64,000 bases of DNA from Paguma larvata (GCA_030068075.1 CM057839.1:52790960-52854959), one strand, 5' to 3'. Numbered from the stretch's first letter, positions 33,080 through 45,264 are shown. Made by a program: numbers and translations. Notes: a model not told the origin generated them from the letters alone.

Positions 33080-33600
33080 CAGAGAGCTGTTTGAACATAT
33101 GTAAGTGGATGCAAGGTTTCACTTGCAAAGTTCGAGCTGAACACTGCCCTTTCTCATGCGGCCATTCCAACTGACCGCCCTTGGAGAAGGTCTATGCCTG
33201 GGGATAACCTGGTAGTGATCAATAAATGTGAAGGTCTTAACATAAACACAGCCTATGAAGTGCCAATCTTCCAGAGAATATTTCTGCTTTGAAAGTAGTC
33301 CTTGTTGCCTAAGTAGCTACATAAGGGCCAATGCTAGAGCCAGGGCCTCTCAAATCTAAGAAAGCCTAAATAAATAAAGCTGCAGGTTAATTAAGGGTAT
33401 TATCATTCAAAAGCAGTTTTGGGGGCTGATCAGTATAAGATTACTACTTTTAAGTGCGGGAAAGACCTCTTGCAAATTTCTAAGAGAAAATGACAAATAC
33501 TTTTAAGTTTTCTCTCGGAAAAATCCGTTGTGGTGCAAACTATAAAAATGCATCTAGATCTTTCATAGAATAAATTCCAACTTCAGTTTCTATAAAGTAT
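33080..33600. other. Unclassified sequence
   Basis: No gene or nameable repeat. Confidence 0.3.
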
Positions 33601-33609
33601 TTTGAAGTC

Positions 33610-33775
33610 CTATTACTCAAGTCGGATCCATAGACCAGTAACAGGAGCATTACCCAGGAGCCTGAAATGCCATACCCGAGAATTCACTTGAAACGTACTG
33701 AAATAGAATCTGCATTTTAACAAGAACCTCAGGTGATTCCCATGCACATTAAAGTCTGAGAAGCATAGGTCTGAA
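33610..33775 (+). mobile_element. MER20-like hAT DNA transposon fragment
   Basis: GAATTCACTTGAAACGTACT, AGAATCTGCATTTTAACAAG, AACCTCAGGTGATTCCCATG and AAGTCTGAGAAGCA follow the right half of the MER20-type MITE (…TTTGCATTTCTAACAAG…CAGGTGATGCTGATG…). The left half is poorly preserved. Confidence 0.65.
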
Positions 33776-34049
33776 GTGCAGTATGCATCTGGCCTGTGAT
33801 TACTAGAATCACAAAAAGGAAGTTGCCTGAAACTTCAAGACTGTCCTCTGGTGTCCAGGAGTTAATGAAATTACAATCCCTTTGCTACAGTCTCAAGAAT
33901 CTGGGGACCCACTAAACTCCCCAGAAACCCCCTCCTGCTGCCTAAATCAGCTTTTCTTTTCCAGAACATGCACACTGATTGTAAACTGGTATCTAAAAGC
34001 ATAGTGTAACTCTAGAAGGATTTTGTTTTATACTCAAAAGACCAATATC

Positions 34050-34165
34050 ATAGGCCATTCATTCATTCTATAACCAGTTAGTGAACATCTACTTAGGTGA
34101 TCCATAATAACTAACATTGTGCAAGGAGCCCAAAATCTAGTAGAAGGATAGAGATTACAACACAG
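34050..34165 (+). mobile_element. L2 fragment
   Basis: CATTCATTCATTCTATAACC, AACATCTACTTAGGTGATCC, CCCAAAATCTAGTAGAAGGA follow the L2 3' region. Confidence 0.55.
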
Positions 34166-34408
34166 AGTTCTAGGTCTAATACGGAAAGGTCAGCACAGGA
34201 AACCAGGGTGCAGAGTTGGGCACTGGTACACACTTGGAAAGCACCTGACCCAGATTTGGAATACCAAGAAGGCTTCCTGTGCTGAGCTTTGAGGGGGGGA
34301 AAAATGAAACATTTTTCAAGAAGCAGCCCACCTGTAGGCATAGTGAGTGTGGTGTTAGGTTAGGGCAAGTACCTAGATCAGCAGTGAAAGAGTCAACTAT
34401 CTTACTTC

Positions 34409-34425
34409 AAAAAAAAAAAAAAAAA
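34409..34425. repeat. A17 homopolymer
   Basis: Seventeen A residues with no attached retrogene or SINE head that I can find. Confidence 0.85.
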
Positions 34426-34429
34426 GGAC

Positions 34430-37400
34430 TGTGATTTTATAGTTTTTTTTTCAACTGCTTTGAATATTTGTATGCATGAGCCATAAATGTGGCAGCCCTT
34501 AGGAATATTTTTTCCCTTTCAACTCTCCTACCTGTAGACAAGGAGGAATGGCAAACATCAAATACAAGAAGCACTAACTCAGAAGTCTGCGGAACACTGC
34601 AAGCGGGCAGGGATAACAGAATAGAGCCTGCACATTTGCTATTTGATCACAGAGAGTGTCAATGAAACCACAACCAGCAATTCGGGGACCATAAAGAGAA
34701 TTGCATTTAACTTAATACAAAAGTCAGGAAAATGTCTTAGGCGAGGGACACTGGCTATTTGGCAGGTGTACCGCTGGGAGCAATTGAGGTTCTCAGTGTG
34801 ACCACCATTGCACACCCCTCTCTATGCCTATCTCTTCTCTCTGCATTTAAATAATTCTTATCCTGTCTCCTTCCCTCTCACTTACTCTTGTGATTTCTCT
34901 CATTCATTTTCCTTCTCCTTTAGTTCCTCCAGGTGCCCTCTGGTCTCTAATTCAACTCTCATCTTTTTCCTTTCAATCTGCCGACTTTTTCACACCCTCG
35001 TTTTGTGAGAAGGAGATAAGGGACAGAAGCAAGGACAACAGAACATCTTTCTTCTCTCTTCCCTTGATCTCTCTTCCCTTTGCTCCACTAATACCCCACA
35101 CTTCTATTTGCCTCTTCTCTGCTCTCTTTCCTCTCCTAGAGTCGATCCCTGTTATCAGTCTATAGCCAGTTCTCCCAAGCACAGAGCTTAGAATTGACAG
35201 AATCGCTGGTCGCCTCTCCTGTTCGACCTTTATACTCAGAGTTCCCAGATTCTCCTAACATGCCAGGTCAACAGTTACGAAGAAAAAAATACTTTAAAAA
35301 TGTAGTAATTTAGCCTTTCCTTAGTTTTTAAAATGTAGAACAATTCTGGATTATTGAACTCCTGTGCTGAATGGGTACAAAGATATACACTAGGCAAAAA
35401 GGGTTTCATTCTATCCCTGGTTTTCCTTAAGTGCATTCCCTCCAACTCCCCATAAATCCAACCTTTCATTAGTCTTCTCCTTATGCAGATCCCCTAAACC
35501 CTCCTGGAATGACTGAAATGTGACTCATTACCAGCCCAAGGAAGATGAATGACACAGGTCAGAGTTAACTGAGTGCTTCTTGACAAAGACACAATGCGGC
35601 ACACAAAAAGGCTCATTTAACACCTCATCAGGAAGCCTTATAAGTTACAGCTTAATAACTATGTGAAGATTATTGTAACATAGAAAATGTCTGGTACCAC
35701 TTCCCACATGAAACGCACTTACAGAGAACTCCACAGAGTAGGCTGTTGATACGCCAATCTCACACAGACTCTTTGAATTGCAGAAAAGCAGTGTGGTTTT
35801 CTCTAGGTATTGCACTGTTTTCAACCCCTGTGAACTATCAGCAAAACTTTGTAGACAAATCCCAGTCTTTTATCCCAGTCCCTACATGTAGCAGATGCCA
35901 ATATGTACACAATATGTATACATATTGTATATGCTCTCAAAATACTTGGTGGATGAATATGTTAACTAATCAAACAACCAGCTGACCAATCAATCTAAGC
36001 CTAAGACACAACAGAATTAATTAGCTGGTGGAAAACACTATCATAGATTAAAGCACTTTGAAAAATTTCCTGAGGTTTTTGGCACTGTCTTCTAATCATA
36101 TGGTCAATATAGGGTCTTGGATATAAATCACCTCAAAGATCTAGTAAAAAGGAAGAGGGGCTGGTTGGATTGGGACACAGAATAGCCCAATGTGACAACC
36201 AACTTTCTAATAGCAAATGAACAGAAATAAAAACTCTAAAAGATAAAGTTCTCCAAAAAAATGCAGTTAGCTGGGGAGAAAAGAAAACAGTCAATCCTTC
36301 CATTTGTTCCCATGATACACACTTTTTAAAAAATTTCTGCTGGTCTCATCACACCATTACACTTCTTCAGCAGTTTCTGTGTGACACTAGGTAGTGAAGA
36401 TGTGGGCACAACCCCCTAAGATTTTCTAGGCAAAGGCAAGAAAGCTCCAGAATGAGCTCACTGTAGACTGTGATCCTTCCTTGGATAAGGAAAAAAGGAG
36501 ACATGATGAGCTGAACTGTGCCTAAACAGAACCGGAAGAGTCCCCATCTCCCTGGATTCACCTAAGAAAGCAGGGACCACATTAGTGATTCCCCAAAACA
36601 GGGACTGCAAGTCACTCTACATCAAGTCACTCTACCACGAGTTAGAGGCAGAGCTGGCCTGGCCCGCAGTGGCCATTTATTACATCTTGCTCTGAATCTC
36701 TTAATAATTTTTTAAAAATGTATTTCATTATACATGATCAACAGTGTTTCAGAAGTTGGAATTCACTTTCTTCATGTTCAAAAACTGTAAGAGGTCCTTT
36801 TTAACACTAACACCATTAACATCATCAGGCTGAGGTGGACACCCCTCCAGGAAAGAACTCCTCAGAAACCTATCTAATCTATTCCATAGGAAGAATCCCC
36901 TGCACTAACTTTCAACTCCACTGCTCCCTCAGACTTGAATCGCTTTTAACGGATGCCCTGCACTAGCATCTGAAAAGAACAATTTGACCCCTTGAAGAAA
37001 AAAACTTTGACAGCTCTAGGACACATGTATTTTAATTTAAATCTGCCCCAGAGTAAAGCACCTACATGACCCATCAATGGGGAAAAAATTTTTAAACAAT
37101 CCCTAGATATTACTTACATTACTACATCTGCATATCGTGAGTCCCAGATTTGTTACCATTCAACAAGTAGGGTTTTCTAATAACAGAGAATTGAAGAAAG
37201 ATAGCATGTTTTAACTCTTTTTACCCCCTAAATTTCATTTTGAGCTTTCCAGCAATATGGTTTCCTAGCTATGCAAGAATCCCAGCTCCACTTTGTCAGT
37301 CTTACCCATACAGTATGATAAGCATTTCCAGAAAGAAACAATAGCTGTATTTGCCATCTGTACCCACTACCTAAAGTTCTACAGCTATGTTTTTGCACTG

Positions 37401-38630
37401 GGGCATTAAGAATGGCAAAGGGGTGGGAAGTGAGTCTGATACCACCCGAAGCCGGTTCTGAGTGCCTTCTCCCGGTGATTCCTATGCTATCTTTTCAATG
37501 GCAATTCTCCCTTCGATTTCACTAATACTTCAAAACATTTTTGGATTATTTTCTATTCTCATCTCAATAAGCTAGTGCTTACAAGAACCAAAAACAAACA
37601 AACAAACAAAAAAAAAACCACTCCCTCCCACAACATCCATGTGCTTGTGCACATATATGTGTTCATCTGTCATATGACTTCCAGATCTGAACTTCAGATC
37701 GAGTAGTCAAATGGTGCATACAAAACAAGAGCTGCAGCATGAAAATGGATCAGTGAAGGAGTATCCCTTGCTACCACTTCCACTAGGTCCCTGAGAGATA
37801 CAATCCGGAAAATCTCCTTCTCAGTCCCTTGATCCAGTCACGCCCTCCATTAAACAGAGCTTGCAGACAGAGGGGACTGGGTGGATGCCTCCTTAAGAGA
37901 TCACCACATATTTTCATAGTTTACGAGGATAAAGCAATTACAGCTTTAGTCGTTCATGAATAAAGCCTCTTTAACATTTTAATGAGAACATTAAACTCAG
38001 CTTCACTTGGTTTGGCCTCCCCAGAAAGTCTGTTAGCCTTAGAGAAAGTTTCTTTAAAAAGCAGTAATGAAATTGCAGGCCTGTCTGTGCCCCATAGGGC
38101 ATGACTGGGCCACAAACACTGGATGCATTATTTCCCTCCTGAACTAGCCTATATATTTTGACAAGACTACAGTTTGGTAAATGAAAGAAGGCATCTGAAG
38201 AAATACCCTCCTCTCTGCACTATTTGTGTGCTTGTGTGTGCTCACTCATTTTATATCTGACTCGTCTCCTAATTCGCTTTTATGTTGTACACAGCTTTGA
38301 CTACAATGTGTGACTCAATAAATGTTAAATCATACTTTTCTGCTATTTTCCCTTAATCATTTTCTACTGCCTCTGTTCTCTCTTGCGATGTGACTGATTC
38401 CCACGAAGGCTACCAATTGCTATTCGCCTGGAGACCCATTAAATTCAGCAGACAACCAAGAGAGCTTCAGAAGCCAAAGGTGAACAAGAAATAATTCTCA
38501 GACTCAGTGACTTAACATGAATGTCTGGCTCTTCTTCTGAACAAAACCTGAAGCACTGTAAATGAAAGAGTTTGTCACCTTGAAAAGCGGGTGGAAGAGT
38601 AAAGCTAAAGGTTCTTAATATTCAGGTCAT
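34430..38630. other. Long stretch with no clear gene or transposon
   Basis: About 4.2 kb of largely unclassifiable A+T-rich DNA. 34800-35170 is pyrimidine-rich. A 20-bp perfect palindrome lies at 35909-35928. Segment 37880-38060 is complex A+T-rich sequence (CATTTTAATGAGAACATTAA) that may be conserved non-coding DNA. Short AAAC-rich repeat at 37590-37617. Confidence 0.35.
35909..35928. repeat. 20-bp perfect palindrome
   Basis: ACAATATGTATACATATTGT is identical to its own reverse complement, with no spacer. Confidence 0.9.
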
Positions 38631-38634
38631 TCAT

Positions 38635-38881
38635 CACATTTACTGAACACCTACTGTGGATGAAGGGCTATTCTAGATACTGGGGATACAGTCAGGAATA
38701 AGGCAGACAAGACTTCCACTCCCACAGAGCTTAACATGTAGCTGGAGAGACAGGCAGTAAACAGAAAGAACATGTTAGAAGGGAACAGGTGCTATGAAGA
38801 GCATACAACAAGGCGGTATGGTAAGAGAAGCTAGTTAAATAGGGTGGACAAGAAAAGCCACACAGAGCAAAAAGCTATAGC
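38635..38881 (+). mobile_element. L2, left part (split by an L1)
   Basis: TTTACTGAACACCTACTGTG, CTAGATACTGGGGATACAGT, CCCACAGAGCTTAACATGTA and GTGCTATGAAGAGCATAC follow L2. It continues after the L1 at 38895-39382. Confidence 0.85.
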
Positions 38882-38894
38882 AAATCCTTAAGGT

Positions 38895-39382
38895 CATGAA
38901 CAGACAGAAACCTGAAATGCATGCTAGTAAGTGAAAGAAGATAATCTGAAAAGACTACATAGTGCAAAACTCCAACTATATGACATCTGGAAAAGGCAAA
39001 ACTATGGTGGAGATTGTCAAATCATCAGTGGTTGCCAGGGGTTGGGAAGAGGGAGGGATGAACAGGCAGAATACAGAGGATTTTTATACAGTGAAACTAT
39101 GCTGTACCATACTATAATGGCAGACATATGGCATTATACCATTGTCAAAAGCCATAAAAGTGCACTAAGAGTGAACCCTAAAGTAATCTAGGGGCTCTGG
39201 CTGATAAAGACATGTCAATGTAGGAGCATCAATTGTAAGAAGCACCACTCTTGTGTGGGATGTTGATAGGGGAAGCGCCTGGGGTAGGTGGGGTAGGTGG
39301 CGACAGAGACAGAGAATTCTCCATACCTTCTGCTCAGTTTTGCTGTGAACCCAAACCTGCTCTTAAAAACGTCTTATTTTAA
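38895..39382 (+). mobile_element. 5'-truncated L1 3' end inserted in an L2
   Basis: AAACTCCAACTATATGACAT, CTGGAAAAGGCAAAACTATG, AGTGGTTGCCAGGGGTTGGG, AGTGAACCCTAAAGTAATCT and CAGTTTTGCTGTGAACCCAA match an L1M-type 3' end. A perfect 13-bp target-site duplication, AAATCCTTAAGGT, flanks it at 38882-38894 and 39383-39395. Confidence 0.93.
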
Positions 39383-39395
39383 AAATCCTTAAGGT

Positions 39396-39760
39396 AAGAA
39401 AGAGTACGGTGTGCTGAAGAAGTTCAGCTTTGCCAGAGTCGGGAAGGCAGACAGGAATGGCATCAAAGTGAGCCAAGGAGATCATGGTTAGAAGTTTGAA
39501 TTTCATTCTAAGAGCACCAGGAGCCACTGGCTAGTTTTAAGCAGGGCTCATTTTAATGTTTTACATTTCTGAAAGGTCACTCTGGCTACCATGTGGAAAA
39601 TGCATTAGAGAGAGGCAGTCAGAGGGGGCTGATGATGGTGGCCTGGTTGAGGGTGGGAGAAATGGGTGGGTTTGAAACACATTTGAAAACTGAGCTGACA
39701 GTATTGGAGATGGACAGACGGATATGGGGGGTGAGGAGAAAGAGAAATCAAAGACGGTTG
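39396..39760 (+). mobile_element. L2, right part
   Basis: GTTAGAAGTTTGAATTTCAT, CTAGTTTTAAGCAGGGCTCA, GGTCACTCTGGCTACCATGT and GCTGATGATGGTGGCCTG continue the L2 interrupted at 38882. The minus-strand 141-codon frame at 39561-39986 lies across this repeat and is not a gene. Confidence 0.85.
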
Positions 39761-39764
39761 CTGA

Positions 39765-40075
39765 ATGGGAGAAGATAGCACTTACTAAGATGAGAGAGAT
39801 CCCTGGAGAACTACCTATGAAGACCACCCAAGGTGCCATGTGCCATGTGGCAAATGTATGGAAGCAGCAAGAGTGGCTGCATCTACGAAAGAACTCAAGT
39901 TCTCCTTGTCTGATTCCCGCCTTAATGTGAACAGCAAATGTATGCACGTGCAATCCATGGACACACATACACTCACGTAGATCCATTTGGATAGATGTAA
40001 ATATATATAATGCTTAGTAAATGGTTTTTGGAATGGAAAGCAAATTTAAAATCATTTCAGTAATCTTTCAAGGAA
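39765..40075. other. Unclassified sequence, may include the L2 end
   Basis: No gene; TATATATAA words near 40000. Confidence 0.3.
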
Positions 40076-40079
40076 GAAA

Positions 40080-40210
40080 GAGAAATATCATTATTGGTGT
40101 TATTTCGATTAACTTACAAGAAAGGAAGCTGAGCACAAATGAGGTGAAGAGTCTTGCTGAAGGTCACACAGCAAATGACCAGCAGAGCTGAAACTAGAAC
40201 GAGGTGTCCT
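40080..40210 (-). mobile_element. MIR
   Basis: AAAGGAAGCTGAGCACAAAT, AAGGTCACACAGCAAATGAC and CAGAGCTGAAACTAGAACG follow the reverse complement of MIR. Confidence 0.75.
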
Positions 40211-40499
40211 CACAGAAGATGACACCATACATACATCATACTCTTTGGGGGATCCTCTAGAATGTGCAGGGAGCCCTGTGAGCGCTGATCTCAACGTGAG
40301 CACACACATTCTGGATGAGGGTGGGGTGCTGCTGCCGCCTTTCCTTTAGCTCATCCTGTCTAGACGCTACTTAAATAATCTATAAAATGTGACTGACAAA
40401 ACTAAAAAAAAAATCAGTAACACAAAAGCAAACCTTATATAAAGCAAATCAAACCCTAAACTAAAATGTGACACAGATATTCTTCAAATGTACATTTTA

Positions 40500-40720
40500 T
40501 TTTTTTTAATTTTTTAATGTTTATTTCTTTTTGAGAGAGAGAGAGAGACAGAGAGAGAGCAGGAGGGAGCAGAGAGAGAAAGAGACACAGAATCCGAAGT
40601 AGGCTCCAGGCTCTGAGCTCTCAGCAGAGAGTCCAACGTGGGGCTCGAACTCACAGACCGTGAGATCATGACTTGAGCCTAAGTCGGATGGTTAACTGAC
40701 TGAGCCTTCTAGGCGTCCCT
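40500..40720 (-). mobile_element. Carnivore SINE (SINEC)
   Basis: Antisense, full length: TTTTTTAATGTTTATTTC, GAGAGA block, GAATCCGAAGTAGGCTCCAG, GGCTCGAACTCACAGACCGT and GACTGAGCCTTCTAGGCG head. The 14-bp target-site duplication is AAATGTACATTTTA (40486-40499) against AAATGGACATTTTA (40721-40734), one mismatch. Confidence 0.96.
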
Positions 40721-40787
40721 AAATGGACATTTTAACTACAAACAACCAGGTCTCCCAGCACGAGCTCTTCAGAAACCCTCCTACGGG

Positions 40788-40866
40788 TGACGCAGACGGA
40801 GCTGGCTCATAAATGGAAGAAACGCGTGTGCCGTGACTCACTGGCAGAGCGGCACCTCCTGACGCA
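40788..40866 (+). promoter_or_regulatory. Cluster of three AP-1/CRE-type heptamers
   Basis: TGACGCA at 40788-40794, TGACTCA at 40834-40840, and TGACGCA at 40860-40866, all same strand within 79 bp. The segment carries several CpGs (GACGGAG, AACGCGTGTG) in an otherwise CpG-poor region and is not part of the adjacent SINE. Inferred enhancer-like element only. Confidence 0.3.
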
Positions 40867-40869
40867 CTT

Positions 40870-42360
40870 CGTCTGGGATTCCTCCCCTATTCTTTAGGTT
40901 TCTCAGAGAGCACCGAGAGCCCAAACAACTATTAGGAAGAGAGAAAACAAACACTCTAGAACCAAAGAGCTGACAGGTCAGATTTTTGAAACATCATTTA
41001 AAAGAGTGAAATTCAGCCAGATGGAATTATCACTAAAATAATTCAGATCATACTTAACGAAGACAAACACTAGGGGCAGGACCAAGAGGCCTGGACACAC
41101 TGTTGAGGCTGCATCCTACCTATACAAGTTTTAAAAATAGGCTTCACTTTGCCAGGCTCTCCCTCAGAAGCTGTGAGGACTCCCACCTCACAACATTTTG
41201 AAGTCTGAAAGGGAAACAGTGAGGGGGTGTCTGCCTCTGTGTTTGTCCCTGTGAGTCATACATTCTCTGTTCCTACTGGACGTGGGTTGTTTGTTTTCTT
41301 GTTGGTGTGTAGACTTCCTCTTGACTGCTTTTCTCTAATCATGTTTTTCCAAAGGACCCCAGCGGAGCACGCACAGCCCCACTAATGGACAACAGGGCCA
41401 CAGTTAGTGGTATTCATAACAACTAGACCAAGAACATCCAAAGACAGGGATTCAGAAGAAAGAGTTTGAGAAGCTTGGTCAGTTATACCCCATCCTCCAA
41501 GCTGGAGACTTAGAATATCAGTTTTCAGGGTTAAAATCATATATAAAGATGGGAATCACTCTCTTCTGGCACTGATTTTCTTACCAAATGCTTTCATGAA
41601 GGTACACAAGGGATGTGCTATCAGCACACACAAAAGGACAGTGGACACTGTCCTGTTGTTAGATAAACACTCAGGTGGCTCATTCTGAAACTCCCCACAG
41701 GCTCTCACCAAGGTTCCATTCACATCAAGATCTTCCACGCAGGCATTATCTATTCCTGTCCATCTGCCCTGTGGAATGCTTTTTATTGCTTTATTGACAT
41801 CTTCTCATATGATTAGTTTTTTTATATTTTTTTTGGTAGGATGGTAATTGAGATTTGCAAAGAGAATTCGGGAAAGACAGCTGGCAAGAGTCAAGACAAA
41901 CTGGGAGTAATTCATAGGAACCTGACTCAGAGAGCCTGCTCCTAGTGACAGCCTAAGCCCATGATCAAGATGGAGGCCTGGCAAATGCAGACAAACACAC
42001 CACTAGGAGTGAGTGACTAGAAAAAAGTGGATTAGAAACCAAGGAGGCAGGCAACAGGGTGGCCTTCTGACACCACCATGAGACATCTAAAGGCAACTCG
42101 ACGGGCTGGGTGGAGAAGCCGCAAGGATGCCAATGGTACTTGTTGCAGAAAATGGTGAGGAACCAAGCAGGCAAAAATAAGGTAAATGTTGATACTGTTT
42201 CCCCTCCATAGTCAAAACCATCTCTTTCCATTTATTTTCCTATATTCTTCCTTCCTTCATAGCTTGAGCCCAATGTTTATGTCCTATTATCCTCACATGA
42301 CACCTGAAACCCTGGCCTGCCAATCATCATCGTGATGCTCCTATGGAGATCTCTGCACAA
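40870..42360. other. Unclassified sequence
   Basis: No gene or nameable transposon. T-rich run at 41810-41835. Confidence 0.3.
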
Positions 42361-42364
42361 GCAC

Positions 42365-42545
42365 AAACTGTAACTTTCTTTGCAAAGTACTTTTCACATC
42401 TATTGTGTCATTTAATTCACACAACACTATGTGACATAAATAAATAAATTAGGTGCAAAGAGATTTATAATCTTACACAAGAGAAAGAACCTTCATGCAA
42501 ACCCAGATCTTCTGACTTAGGATCCTGTGCTTCCACTATATGGGC
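42365..42545 (-). mobile_element. MIR
   Basis: TTGCAAAGTACTTTTCACAT, TGTGTCATTTAATTCACACA and CAAACCCAGATCTTCTGACT follow the reverse complement of MIR; the core is partly deleted. Confidence 0.7.
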
Positions 42546-42549
42546 TAGT

Positions 42550-43080
42550 GTATTTCTGGTTCTCTAACTCTATGTGCTGTGAATTTCATTCATCTAGACT
42601 TCCCTGATTCAGAATTGGTGAGGCAATAAAACATTGTCATGTGATACCCCACTTACTTGGAAATCTGGGGCGTGCTATAGTAAGTGTTGTGCCTACAATA
42701 TCGGTACAGGATACTGGACGGGAAGCTATCGTCCTGAAAGCACAGCAAAAGCAAGCCTGCCTTTGTTTATTCAATCAGGGCCAACATTGCCGACTTAGCA
42801 CCAACACGCAGTTAAAAAAAAAAAAAGAAAAAAGATGGATCTGCTAACTACAAATGATGTAATTCTGTGTTTGTGGCTCACCAATGTTAAACATTTCAAC
42901 CGTCCTCCCCAAATCCAAGCAGTATGATCTTAAAGTAATAGTACTGAGTCTATAGGCTAAAATAAAAACCAACCATGCTCATATGATTTTGTCAAGTACC
43001 TTTATTACTTTATATTATCCTGTAGTTCAACTTTTCTCTTAATTTATATCTGCTTCCTCTGAAAGAATGTGGCATGAAGC
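42550..43080. other. Unclassified sequence with an A-rich run
   Basis: An A13-G-A6 run near 42815-42834 follows a non-repetitive segment. It could be the tail of an unrecognised retrocopy, but I found no parent gene or flanking duplication. Confidence 0.3.
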
Positions 43081-43095
43081 TGGTTTTTAAATACT

Positions 43096-43309
43096 GGTTG
43101 GGGGCACCTGGGTGGCTCAGTCGGTTAAGTGGCCAACATCAGCTCAGGTCATGATCTTATGGTTCATGAGTTCGAGCCCCGCATTAGGCTCTGTGCTGAC
43201 AGCTGAGAGCCCGGAGCCTGCTTTGGATTCTGTGTGTGTGTCTCTCTCTTCCCCTCCCCTGCTCACTTGCTCTCTGTCTCTTAAAAAACGAATAAGCATT
43301 AGAAAAAAA
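43096..43309 (+). mobile_element. Carnivore SINE (SINEC)
   Basis: Sense: GGGGCACCTGGGTGGCTCAG, GAGTTCGAGCCCCGCATTAG, GAGCCTGCTTTGGATTCTGT, tail with AATAAGCATTAG. The target-site duplication is TTTTAAATACT (43085-43095) against TTTTAAATATT (43310-43320). Confidence 0.95.
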
Positions 43310-43324
43310 TTTTAAATATTCATT

Positions 43325-44390
43325 GAATGGAGGATGGAAGCACACACAAATGAAAGAATGCATGTGTCCATCAAGCTACACTCCATGTCAGGTGAAGAGT
43401 GAAACGCCACTTGAGTCAGACACAGCCGACCAAGCCTGGGCTTTGCGATCATGCAGATCCAGATTCAAATCCTGCTGTTTGCCAAGTGTATCACGGTGAG
43501 CAAATGAGCATGAGCAAGATGGGGAGAACATTGAGCACCATGCATAAGTGGGGAGAGAGTCCAATGAAGTCACAGATTTGGCACACTGCCAAGGATGCCT
43601 GCAGTTTTGTTGTTCTACCCCCTCTCTAGCCCATATACAGTGTGACCCTTTGCACACCAACCTTCATAATAGTGCTTCCATACACAAAACCCTCTTGTAA
43701 AGCTAACGCCTAACATCAACTTTATTTACAATGATGGTCACTTTCTCCTCCATGAACATCACACTTATCTATTCAATGGTCTAGAGATAAGTTGTACGTA
43801 GCTGGTGTTCAACAAACTTTAATGCATGTTGAGTAAATGTCCCAGAGAAGTGAAGCTCACCCTTTTATACACCAATACTCTGTATTTGAAACTTTCTAAA
43901 ATGTATTATGCCCTTTACCACTTTGCTAAAATAACAGGTTGAAAGAACTTGAACCGTTTTTTTTTTTTTTTTTGACACAGGGTTATCAACATAAACTTAA
44001 GACACAGCATTGGAATGAAAAGTTATCATTTTTCAGAGGCTTTTAAAGTCAGTACTAAATATTACCAGATTCCTACACTGTGATTATTTATTTCGTTTCT
44101 TCCTGTGGTCAGAGCTTCATATCCTGGAAGACATGAGACACCATGAAAGTTACAAAACAAAGTCCTTGTCATCTTCAAAGAGTTCATGACGAATCATTCT
44201 CAGATATTTCTCATCTGTGATTTCATGAGCACATGTTTAGTAAGAGCTACATGGAAAAATCCATATATTTCCTAGTCCAAGAATTTAGACTTCCCATCTC
44301 TAATGTCTTACACATTATAAGGTACTCAACAAATAGTTATAAAGTGAATTAATAGAGTTAATACTGTGCAACCTTTGTAATCACTGTTTT
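43325..44390. other. Unclassified sequence
   Basis: No gene. A T17 run lies at 43957-43973. Short MIR/L2-like ends occur near 43800 and 44325 but are too short to name. Confidence 0.3.
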
Positions 44391-44394
44391 CTAT

Positions 44395-44515
44395 TTGAGA
44401 CTTTGTTCTAATCCACAGCTAGGTCCTTTTCTCATTTGGGGCTGTACTTTTTTTATCTACGAAATAAGGCAACTGGGTTACCTTATCCTTAAGGTTCTTT
44501 CCAACATTAACCCCC
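44395..44515 (+). mobile_element. MIR-family fragment
   Basis: TTTTTATCTACGAAATAAGG, CAACTGGGTTACCTTATCC and AAGGTTCTTTCCAACATTAA resemble the MIR3-like core (ATCTGTAAAATGAG...TCCAGCTCTAACATT). Confidence 0.45.
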
Positions 44516-44519
44516 ATCA

Positions 44520-45260
44520 CCCTATCCTTCCAGACACACATATATGTTCTAAATGACAGAACTTCTGGAAATCTGACCACCAGATGAGTGAGGCATTATG
44601 GGACACAGTGAATCCCTGTAATCCAGAACCCCTAGTACGAAAGCACTATCCTTGTACCATGGCAGCAAATCCAAAAAGAAGTAGCTTTCTTACTCATTTC
44701 TACCACCATTAACATCAGATATAGGAGTAGAAATATTGGCCTTGAAGCGTAAACATAATGATTCGTGTGTGTGCCAAATGTTCATAAGTGAAAAACCAAG
44801 TATTTTTCAAAAGAAGTCAACTGCATGCAGGCAAATAAAATCTTAACGGAAAAATTTTTTTCTAACTCCTTAAACTACAGCCTAACTTTCTCCCTTAAAG
44901 CTAAAATTTCTAAATGAAATGAGTTCATGAGTTTCACACAGAAAGGAAGTAGATAGTTTCAAATAACAAGTCAAACATTTGTCCCCAGACACGGTTGGGA
45001 GGTCATCACGAACCCAGCATCTCCAGAGGACTGAGGTAGGGAAGCCTTGGACAACTTCCTTTTCCAGGCAGATAGTGTTCCTTTAATTCAATTCTATGTG
45101 AATTCAAGGTATACTTCCTTAAGCACTGTACCAAATTCTCAAGAGAATACAAAAAATGAATAGAATATATCACCTCTGCCTCAGAGAGATGCAGCAAGGC
45201 TGAGCAGGTAAGAGCAGTAACACTGAAAAAGAATGGCTGAGGACAGAATCTCGACTTTTC
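44520..45260. other. Unclassified sequence
   Basis: No gene or nameable repeat. Confidence 0.3.
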
Positions 45261-45264
45261 CATA

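Noticed and set aside
36367..36561. Minus-strand 64-codon frame as an exon
   Set aside because: No convincing acceptor or donor at its edges and no recognisable peptide.
39561..39986. 141-codon minus-strand frame
   Set aside because: It is antisense to an L2 element.
42641..42847. Processed pseudogene ending in the A-run near 42.8 kb
   Set aside because: No parent gene recognised and no flanking duplication found.
43112..43315. Frames beginning MAQSV(K/V/G)(W/R)PTSAQVMI at 43.1, 52.1, 56.7, 57.9 and (reverse) 59.2 kb, which look like a small protein family
   Set aside because: They are translations of the same SINE, not genes.
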